Below are positions 26,426-34,932 of a DNA stretch of 34,932 nucleotides, piece after piece (the first letter of the stretch is position 1; every line of letters begins with the position of its first letter). Made by a program: the position numbers and the translations under genes. A model generated the notes under the pieces. The model was not told where the DNA came from. It did not search any database and worked only from the letters and a program-made list of their open reading frames with translations. Source of the stretch: Saccoglossus kowalevskii (lineage: Eukaryota; Hemichordata; Enteropneusta; Harrimaniidae); contig NW_003138109.1 in NCBI RefSeq assembly GCF_000003605.2, positions 1-34,932 of the forward strand. The letters are read 5' to 3'.

Positions 26426-26980
26426 CATTTACCGACTTGAAACTATGAGCACATGTTTATTCACTGACTGGAAACATTGTGCACATGTATATTCACTGAC
26501 TGGGAACATTTTGTCCATGTTTATTCACTGACTGGAAACATTGTGCACATGTTTATTCACTGACTGGGAACATTTTGTCCATGTTTATTCACTGACTGGA
26601 AACATTGTGCACATGTTTATTCACTGACTGGGTACATTGTGTCCATGTTTATTCATTAACTGGAAACATTGAGCACATGTTTATTCACTGACTGGGAACA
26701 TTGTGTCCATATTTATTCACTGACTGGAAACATTGAGCACATGTTTATTCACTGACTGGAAACATTTTGTCCATGTTTATTCACTGACTGGAAACATTGT
26801 GCACATGTTTATTCACTGACTGGGAACATTGTGTCCATGTTTATTCACTGACTGGAAACATTGAGCACATGTTTATTCACTGACCGGGAACATTGTGTCC
26901 ATGTTTATTCACTGACTGGAAATATTGAGCACATGTTTATTCACTGACTAGGAACATTGTGTTCATGTTTATTCACTGAC

Positions 26981-27556
26981 TGGAAACATTGTGCACATGT
27001 TTATTCACTGACTGGAAACATTGTGCACATGTTTATTCACTGACTGGGAACATTGTGTTCATGTTCATTTACCGACTTGAAACTTTGAGCACATGTTTAT
27101 TCACTGACTGGAAACATTGTGCACATGTATATTCACTGACTGGGAACATTTTGTCCATGTTTATTCACTGACTGGAAACATTGTGCACATGTTTATTCAC
27201 TGACTGGGTACATTGTGTCCATGTTTATTCATTGACTGGAAACATTGAGCACATGTTTATTCACTGACTGGGAACATTGTGTCCATATTTATTCACTGAC
27301 TGGAAACATTGAGCACATGTTTATTCACTGACTGGGAACATTTTGTCCATGTTTATTCACTGACTGGAAACATTGTGCACATGTTTATTCACTGACTGGG
27401 AACATTGTGTCCATGTTTATTCACTGACTGGAAACATTGAGCACATGTTTATTCACTGACCGGGAACATTGTGTCCATGTTTATTCACTGACTGGAAATA
27501 TTGAGCACATGTTTATTCACTGACTAGGAACATTATGTTCATGTTTATTCACTGAC
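26981..27556 (+). repeat. 18-monomer unit, copy
   Basis: The order is as in the prototype. One difference seen is ATTATGTTC (A at 27535) in the last monomer. It is followed by a t-form M unit that begins duplication E copy 2. Confidence 0.9.
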
Positions 27557-27564
27557 TGGAAACA

Positions 27565-28249
27565 TTGTGCACATGTTTATTCACTGACTGGAAACATTGT
27601 GCACATGTTTATTCACTGACTGGGAACATTGTGTTCATGTTTATTTACCGACTTGAAACTTTGAGCACATGTTTATTCACTGACTGGAAACATTGTGTAC
27701 ATGTATATTCACTGACTGGGAACATTGAGCACATGTTTATTCACTGACCGGGAACATTGTGTCCATGTTTATTCACTGACTGGAAATATTGAGCACATGT
27801 TTATTCACTGACTAGGAACATTGTGTTCATGTTTATTCACTGACTGGGAACATTGTGTCCATGTTTATTCACTGACTGAAAACATTGAGCACATGTTTAT
27901 TCACTGACTGGAAACATTGAGCACATGTTTATTCACTGACTGGGAACATTGTGTCCATGTTTATTCACTGACTGGAAACATTGTGCACATGTTTATTCAC
28001 TGACTGGGAACATTGTTTCCATGTTTATTCACTGACTGGAAACATTGAGCACATGTTTATTCACTGACCGGGAACATTGTGTCCATGTTTATTCACTGAC
28101 TGGAAATATTGAGCACATGTTTATTCACTGACTAGGAACATTGTGTTCATGTTTATTCACTGACTGGAAACATTGTGCACATGTTTATTCACTGACTGGA
28201 AACATTGTGCACATGTTTATTCACTGACTGGGAACATTGTGTTCATGTT
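27565..28249 (+). repeat. Segmental duplication E, copy 2
   Basis: This is the partner of 25741-26425. It holds the second ATTGTTTCC marker, with GTTTCC at 28015-28020, exactly 1,824 bp from the first at 26191. Confidence 0.9.
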
Positions 28250-29700
28250 TATTTACCGACTTGAAACTTTGAGCACATGTTTATTCACTGACTGGAAACA
28301 TTGTGTACATGTATATTCACTGACTGGGAACATTGAGCACATGTTTATTCACTGACCGGGAACATTGTGTCCATGTTTATTCACTGACTGGAAATATTGA
28401 GCACATGTTTATTCACTGACTAGAAACATTGTGTTCATGTTTATTCACTGACTGGGTACATTGTGTCCATGTTTATTCATTGACTGGAAACATTGAGCAC
28501 ATGTTTATTCACTGACTGGGAACATTGTGTCCATATTTATTCACTGACTGGAAACATTGAGCACATGTTTATTCACTGACTGGGAACATTTTGTCCATGT
28601 TTATTCACTGACTGGAAACATTGTGCACATGTTTATTCACTGACTGGGAACATTGTGTCCATGTTTATTCACTGACTGGAAACATTGAGCACATGTTTAT
28701 TCACTGACCGGGAACATTGTGTCCATGTTTATTCACTGACTGGAAATATTGAGCACATGTTTATTCACTGACTAGGAACATTGTGTTCATGTTTATTCAC
28801 TGACTGGAAACATTGTGCACATGTTTATTCACTGACTGGAAACATTGTGCACATGTTTATTCACTGACTGGGAACATTGTGTTCATGTTTATTTACCGAC
28901 TTGAAACTTTGAGCACATGTTTATTCACTGACTGGAAACATTGTGTACATGTATATTCACTGACTGGGAACATTGAGCACATGTTTATTCACTGACCGGG
29001 AACATTGTGTCCATGTTTATTCACTGACTGGAAATATTGAGCACATGTTTATTCACTGACTAGGAACATTGTGTTCATGTTTATTCACTGACTGGAAACA
29101 TTGTGCACATGTTTATTCACTGACTGGAAACATTGAGCACATGTTTATTCACTGACTGGGAACATTGTGTCCATGTTTATTCACTGACTGGAAACATTGA
29201 GCACATGTTTATTCACTGACTGGGAACATTTTGTCCATGTTTATTCACTGACTGGAAACATTGAGCACATGTTTATTCACTGACCGGGAACATTGTGTCC
29301 ATGTTTATTCACTGACTGAAAACATTGAGCACATGTTTATTCACTGACTGGAAACATTGAGCACATGTTTATTCACTGACTGGGAACATTGTGTCCATGT
29401 TTATTCACTGACTGGAAACATTGAGCAAATGTTTATTCACTGACTGGAAACATTGAGCACATGTTTATTCACTGACTGGGAACATTGTGTTCATGTTTAT
29501 TCACTGACTGGAAACATTGAGCACATGTTTATTCACTGACTGGGAACATTTTGTCCATGTTTATTCACTGACTGGAAACATTGAGCACATGTTTATTCAC
29601 TGACTGGAAACATTGTGTCCATGTTTATTCACTGACTGAAAACATTGAGCACATGTTTATTCACTGACTGGGAACATTGTGTTCATGTTTATTCACTGAC

Positions 29701-30212
29701 TGGAAACATTGTGCACATGTTTATTCACTGACTGGAAACATTGTGCACATGTTTATTCACTGACTGGGAACATTGTGTTCATGTTTATTTACCGACTTGA
29801 AACTTTGAGCACATGTTTATTCACTGACTGGAAACATTGTGTACATGTATATTCACTGACTGGGAACATTGAGCACATGTTTATTCACTGACCGGGAACA
29901 TTGTGTCCATGTTTATTCACTGACTGGAAATATTGAGCACATGTTTATTCACTGACTAGAAACATTGTGTTCATGTTTATTCACTGACTGGAAACATTGT
30001 GCACATGTTTATTCACTGACTGGAAACATTGAGCACATGTTTATTCACTGACTGGGAACATAGTGTCCATGTTTATTCACTGACTGGAAACATTGAGCAC
30101 ATGTTTATTCACTGACCGGGAACATTGTGTCCGTGTTTATTCACTGACTGGAAATATTGAGCACATGTTTATTCACTGACTAGGAACATTGTGTTCATGT
30201 TTATTCACTGAC
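29701..30212 (+). repeat. 16-monomer unit, copy
   Basis: The order is as at 3348-3859, with t-form M, GTGTACATGTATATT, ATAGTGTCC near 30060 and GTCCGTG at 30130-30134. It is followed by an 18-monomer unit, so the pair order here is 16 then 18. Confidence 0.88.
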
Positions 30213-30788
30213 TGGAAACATTGTGCACATGTTTATTCACTGACTGGAAACATTGTGCACATGTTTATTCACTGACTGGGAACATTGTGTTCATGTTCAT
30301 TTACCGACTTGAAACTTTGAGCACATGTTTATTCACTGACTGGAAACATTGTGCACATGTATATTCACTGACTGGGAACATTTTGTCCATGTTTATTCAC
30401 TGACTGGAAACATTGTGCACATGTTTATTCGCTGACTGGGTACATTGTGTCCATGTTTATTCATTGACTGGAAACATTGAGCACATGTTTATTCACTGAC
30501 TGGGAACATTGTGTCCATATTTATTCACTGACTGGAAACATTGAGCACATGTTTATTCACTGACTGGGAACATTTTGTCCATGTTTATTCACTGACTGGA
30601 AACATTGTGCACATGTTTATTCACTGACTGGGAACATTGTGTCCATGTTTATTCACTGACTGGAAACATTGAGCACATGTTTATTCACTGACCGGGAACA
30701 TTGTGTCCATGTTTATTCACTGACTGGAAATATTGAGCACATGTTTATTCACTGACTGGGAACATTTTGTTCATGTTTATTCACTGAC
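30213..30788 (+). repeat. 18-monomer unit, copy with altered last monomer
   Basis: The order is as in the prototype. Differences seen are TTCGCTGAC (G at 30431) and, in the last monomer, TGGGAACATTTTGTTC in place of the usual TAGGAACATTGTGTTC. Confidence 0.88.
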
Positions 30789-31655
30789 TGGAAACATTGT
30801 GCACATGTTTATTCACTGACTGGGTACATTGTGCACATGTTTATTCACTGACTGGGAACATTGTGTTCATGTTTACTTACCGACTTGAAACTTTGAGCAC
30901 ATGTTTATTCACTGACTGGGTACATTGTGTCCATGTTTATTCACTGACTGGAAACATTGAGCACATGTTTATTCACTGACTGGAAACATTGAGCACATGT
31001 TTATTCACTGACTGGGAACATTGTGTTCATGTTTATTCACTGACTGGAAACATTGAGCACATGTTTATTCACTGACTGGGAACATTTTGTCCATGTTTAT
31101 TCACTGACTGGAAACATTGAGCATATGTTTATTCACTGACTGGAAACATTGTGTCCATGTTTATTCACTGACTGAAAACATTGAGCACATGTTTATTCAC
31201 TGACTGGGAACATTGTGTCCATGTTTATTCACTGACTGGGAACATTTTGTCCATGTTTATTCACTGACTGGAAACATTGTGCACATGTTTATTCACTGAC
31301 TGGGTACATTGTGTCCATGTTTATTCATTAACTGGAAACATTGAGCACATGTTTATTCACTGACTGGGAACATTGTGTCCATATTTATTCACTGACTGGA
31401 AACATTGAGCACATGTTTATTCACTGACTGGAAACATTGTGTTCATGTTTATTCACTGACTGGAAACATTGTGCACATGTTTATTCACTTACTGGAAACA
31501 TTGTGCACATGTTTATTCACTGACTGGGAACATTGTGTTCATGTTCATTTACCGACTTGAAACTTTGAGCACATGTTTATTCACTGACTGGAAACATTGT
31601 GCACATGTATATTCACTGACTGGAAACATTTTGTCCATGTTTATTCACTGACTGG

Positions 31656-31659
31656 AAAA
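31656..31659 (+). other. Single-base insertion (AAAA)
   Basis: CTGGAAAACATTG has one A more than the usual CTGGAAACATTG. The register shifts by +1 and stays shifted until 34503. It lies just before the third copy of the TTTACTCACTGATTAG marker (near 31706), so it may mark a junction. Confidence 0.85.
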
Positions 31660-33861
31660 CATTGTGTCCATGTTTATTCACTGACTGAAAACATTGTGTC
31701 CATGTTTACTCACTGATTAGAAACATTGTGCACATGTTTATTCACTGACTGGGAACATTGTGTCCATGTTTATTCACTGACTGAAAACATTGTGCACATG
31801 TTTATTCACTGACTGGAAACATTGTGCACATGTTTATTCACTGACTGGGAACATTTTGTCCATGTTTATTCACTGACTGGAAACATTGGGCACATGTTTA
31901 TTCACTGACTGGAAACATTGTGTCCATGTTTATTCACTAACTGAAAACATTGAGCACATGTTTATTCACTGACTGGGAACATTGTGTCCATGTTTATTCA
32001 CTGACTGGGAACATTTTGTCCATGTTTATTCACTGACTGGAAACATTGTGCACATGTTTATTCACTGACTGGGTACATTGTGTCCATGTTTATTCATTAA
32101 CTGGAAACATTGAGCACATGTTTATTCACTGACTGGGAACATTGTGTCCATATTTATTCACTGACTGGAAACATTGAGCACATGTTTATTCACTGACTGG
32201 AAACATTTTGTCCATGTTTATTCACTGACTGGAAACATTGTGCACATGTTTATTCACTGACTGGGAACATTGTGTCCATGTTTATTCACTGACTGGAAAC
32301 ATTGAGCACATGTTTATTCACTGACCGGGAACATTGTGTCCATGTTTATTCACTGACTGGAAATATTGAGCACATGTTTATTCACTGACTAGGAACATTG
32401 TGTTCATGTTTATTCACTGACTGGAAACATTGTGCACATGTTTATTCACTGACTGGAAACATTGTGCACATGTTTATTCACTGACTGGGAACATTGTGTT
32501 CATGTTCATTTACCGACTTGAAACTTTGAGCACATGTTTATTCACTGACTGGAAACATTGTGCACATGTATATTCACTGACTGGGAACATTTTGTCCATG
32601 TTTATTCACTGACTGGAAACATTGTGCACATGTTCATTCACTGACTGGGTACATTGTGTCCATGTTTATTCATTGACTGGAAACATTGAGCACATGTTTA
32701 TTCACTGACTGGGAACATTGTGTCCATGTTTATTCACTGACTGGAAACATTGTGCACATGTTTATTCACTGACTGGGTACATTGTGTCCATGTTTATTCA
32801 TTAACTGGAAACATTGAGCACATGTTTATTCACTGACTGGGAACATTGTGTCCATATTTATTCACTGACTGGAAACATTGAGCACATGTTTATTCACTGA
32901 CTGGAAACATTTTGTCCATGTTTATTCACTGACTGGAAACATTGTGCACATGTTTATTCACTGACTGGGAACATTGTGTCCATGTTTATTCACTGACTGG
33001 AAACATTGAGCACGTGTTTATTCACTGACCGGGAACATTGTGTCCATGTTTATTCACTGACTGGAAATATTGAGCACATGTTTATTCACTGACTAGGAAC
33101 ATTGTGTTCATGTTTATTCACTGACTGGAAACATTGTGCACATGTTTATTCACTGACTGGAAACATTGTGCACATGTTTATTCACTGACTGGGAACATTG
33201 TGTTCATGTTCATTTACCGACTTGAAACTTTGAGCACATGTTTATTCACTGACTGGAAACATTGTGCACATGTATATTCACTGACTGGGAACATTTTGTC
33301 CATGTTTATTCACTGACTGGAAACATTGTGCACATGTTTATTCACTGACTGGGTACATTGTGTCCATGTTTATTCATTGACTGGAAACATTGAGCACATG
33401 TTTATTCACTGACTGGGAACATTGTGTCCATATTTATTCACTGACTGGAAACATTGAGCACATGTTTATTCACTGACTGGAAACATTGTGCACATGTTTA
33501 TTCACTGACTGGGTACATTGTGTCCATGTTTATTCATTAACTGGAAACATTGAGCACATGTTTATTCACTGACTGGGAACATTGTGTCCATATTTATTCA
33601 CTGACTGGAAACATTGAGCACATGTTTATTCACTGACTGGAAACATTTTGTACATGTTTATTCACTGACTGGAAACATTGTGCACATGTTTATTCACTGA
33701 CTGGGAACATTGTGTCCATGTTTATTCACTGACTGGAAACATTGAGCACATGTTTATTCACTGACCGGGAACATTGTGTCCATGTTTATTCACTGACTGG
33801 AAATATTGAGCACATGTTTATTCACTGACTAGGAACATTGTGTTCATGTTTATTCACTGAC

Positions 33862-34437
33862 TGGAAACATTGTGCACATGTTTATTCACTGACTGGAAAC
33901 ATTGTGCACATGTTTATTCACTGACTGGGAACATTGTGTTCATGTTCATTTACCGACTTGAAACTTTGAGCACATGTTTATTCACTGACTGGAAACATTG
34001 TGCACATGTATATTCACTGACTGGGAACATTTTGTCCATGTTTATTCACTGACTGGAAACATTGTGCACATGTTTATTCACTGACTGGGTACATTGTGTC
34101 CATGTTTATTCATTGACTGGAAACATTGAGCACATGTTTATTCACTGACTGGGAACATTGTGTCCATATTTATTCACTGACTGGAAACATTGAGCACATG
34201 TTTATTCACTGACTGGGAACATTTTGTCCATGTTTATTCACTGACTGGAAACATTGTGCACATGTTTATTCACTGACTGGGAACATTGTGTCCATGTTTA
34301 TTCACTGACTGGAAACATTGAGCACATGTTTATTCACTGACCGGGAACATTGTGTCCATGTTTATTCACTGACTGGAAATATTGAGCACATGTTTATTCA
34401 CTGACTAGGAACATTGTGTTCATGTTTATTCACTGAC
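33862..34437 (+). repeat. 18-monomer unit, copy
   Basis: By eye this copy has the same 576 bases as 2772-3347, 31,090 bp away. It is followed by two GTGCAC monomers and then by a shortened GGAACATTGTACAC monomer. Confidence 0.9.
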
Positions 34438-34500
34438 TGGAAACATTGTGCACATGTTTATTCACTGACTGGAAACATTGTGCACATGTTTATTCACTGA

Positions 34501-34512
34501 CTGGAACATTGT
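34501..34512 (+). other. Single-base deletion (CTGGAACATTGTACAC)
   Basis: One base of the usual CTGGAAACATTG or CTGGGAACATTG is lost, shifting the register by -1. It completes the count of 14 indel events (net -15) that explains the anchor phase at the right edge. Confidence 0.85.
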
Positions 34513-34932
34513 ACACATGTTTATTCACTGACTGGGTACATTGTGTCCATGTTTATTCACTGACTGGAAACATTGAGCACATGTTTATTCACTGACTGGA
34601 AACATTGAGCACATGTTTATTCACTGACTGGGAACATTGTGTTCATGTTTATTCACTGACTGGAAACATTGAGCACATGTTTATTCACTGACTGGGAACA
34701 TTTTGTCCATGTTTATTCACTGACTGGAAACATTGAGCACATGTTTATTCACTGACTGGAAACATTGTGTCCATGTTTATTCACTGACTGAAAACATTGA
34801 GCACATGTTTATTCACTGACTGGGAACATTGTGTCCATGTTTATTCACTGACTGGGAACATTTTGTCCATGTTTATTCACTGACTGGAAACATTGTGCAC
34901 ATGTTTATTCACTGACTGGGTACATTGTGTCC

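Larger units (their letters stand above)
1291..33980 (+). repeat. Dispersed M-type monomer (TTACCGACTTGAAACTTTG), about 41 copies
   Basis: A strongly diverged monomer reads ATTTACCGACTTGAAACTTTG across its first two thirds. It differs from the standard copy at several linked positions, including a CpG and loss of the TGA in ACTGAC. Copies lie near 1.29, 2.12, 2.86, 3.44, 3.95, 5.23, 6.61, 7.53, 8.65, 10.06, 10.64, 11.15, 11.24, 12.33, 13.13, 14.57, 14.95, 16.07, 17.71, 18.83, 19.40, 20.49, 21.29, 22.14, 22.72, 23.49, 24.16, 25.66, 25.82, 26.43, 27.07, 27.64, 28.25, 28.89, 29.79, 30.30, 30.88, 31.55, 32.51, 33.21 and 33.95 kb. It is the best landmark for higher-order units. It has a c-form (ATGTTCATTTACC) and a t-form (ATGTTTATTTACC). 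Spacing is often 576 or 512 bp. Confidence 0.93.
1..34932 (+). repeat. 32-bp satellite/macro-minisatellite array, about 1,092 head-to-tail copies
   Basis: Every part of the window is a copy of one 32-bp monomer in the same orientation. The near-invariant half is TTTATTCACTGAC. The other half varies in four places: TGG, CGG or TAG; then AAAC, GAAC, GTAC or AAAT; then ATTG or ATTT; then AGCAC, TGCAC, TGTCC or TGTTC before ATG. The anchor TTCACTG falls at 11 in the first copy and 34908 in the last, which is 1,091 periods minus 15 bp. No unique DNA over 20 bp was seen on either strand, and no monomer is inverted. The consensus has no CpG. The array runs off both edges. A eukaryotic satellite is the natural reading; host and chromosomal location cannot be read from the sequence. 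No gene is present, and the entries below describe internal structure. Confidence 0.99.

Noticed and set aside
1212..34052. Some 40 plus-strand open frames of 60 codons (and one of 92, at 11066-11344) with near-identical translations
   Set aside because: They are repeat translations that start at TTG, end at the monomer's own TGA, overlap no promoter or other gene signal, and exist only where a variant monomer lacks that TGA. Copies differ by the same substitutions as the DNA repeats, with no sign of codon constraint.
1..34932. CRISPR array (about 32-bp repeats)
   Set aside because: The repeats are contiguous with no spacers, and all sequence between recognisable cores is itself repeated hundreds of times. 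No cas genes are present.
1..34932. Telomeric repeat or simple microsatellite
   Set aside because: The monomer is 32 bp with no short G-rich telomere-like unit, and the only short internal repeat is ACTGACTG.
1..34932. Coding repeat protein under a code reading TGA as tryptophan
   Set aside because: With TGA read through, frames would be longer, but TAG in CTGACTAGGAAC and TAA in CATTAACTGG or CACTAACTG monomers recur and cut all frames, and several one-base indels break register. The minus strand has TGA and TAA in nearly every monomer (from GTGAATAAAC).
1..34932. ApaLI-like palindrome TGTGCACA and E-box CACATG as regulatory sites
   Set aside because: They are present in part of the monomers only, replaced freely by GAGCAC, TGTCC or TGTTC, and there is no gene nearby to regulate.
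1..34932. Origin of replication, tRNA, rRNA or other RNA gene
   Set aside because: Nothing in the window departs from the monomer far enough to hold such a feature; no cloverleaf, rRNA or polymerase III box arrangement was seen.

Overview
The whole window (1-34932) is one uninterrupted head-to-tail tandem array of a 32-bp monomer, about 1,092 copies. I found no unique-sequence DNA, gene, RNA gene, mobile element, CRISPR or inverted segment. The array touches both window edges, so its true length and flanks are unknown. It looks like a eukaryotic satellite or macro-minisatellite assembled from long reads. The main reasons are the size, the multi-level higher-order structure, the CpG-free consensus with CpG only in variant monomers, and the absence of coding sequence. 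A metazoan host is plausible, but the sequence cannot name a taxon.

The monomer is a conserved half, TTTATTCACTGAC, followed by a variable half (TGG/CGG/TAG + AAAC/GAAC/GTAC/AAAT + ATTG + AGCAC/TGCAC/TGTCC/TGTTC + ATG). The usual copy is 37.5% GC. Copies mostly alternate a GGAAAC...GCAC type with a GGGAAC...GTCC type, so there is a 64-bp dimer level. Named variants build longer units: an 18-monomer unit (576 bp, eight good copies), a 16-monomer unit (512 bp, three copies), and 34-monomer combinations of the two (1,088 bp).

Above that lie recent segmental duplications inside the array: 1,408-bp tandem copies at 7.7-10.6 kb, 1,824-bp-spaced copies at 25.7-28.3 kb, a perfect 711-bp copy at 5,280-bp spacing (55-765 and 5335-6045), an 8,160-bp-spaced copy (11.17-12.46 and 19.33-20.62 kb), and a rare 166-bp block at 6289 and 21661. 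Several junctions look like unequal-exchange breakpoints.

The 32-bp register is nearly perfect. I count 14 indel events, net -15 bp, which matches the phase change from the first to the last monomer. They cluster at a few scars: 1-60, 866-1207, 6600, 7507, 21577-21909, 25256-25290, 31656 and 34503. All 60- to 92-codon open frames are by-products of the repeat and are not annotated as genes. All statements come from reading by eye; no alignment or database search was run.
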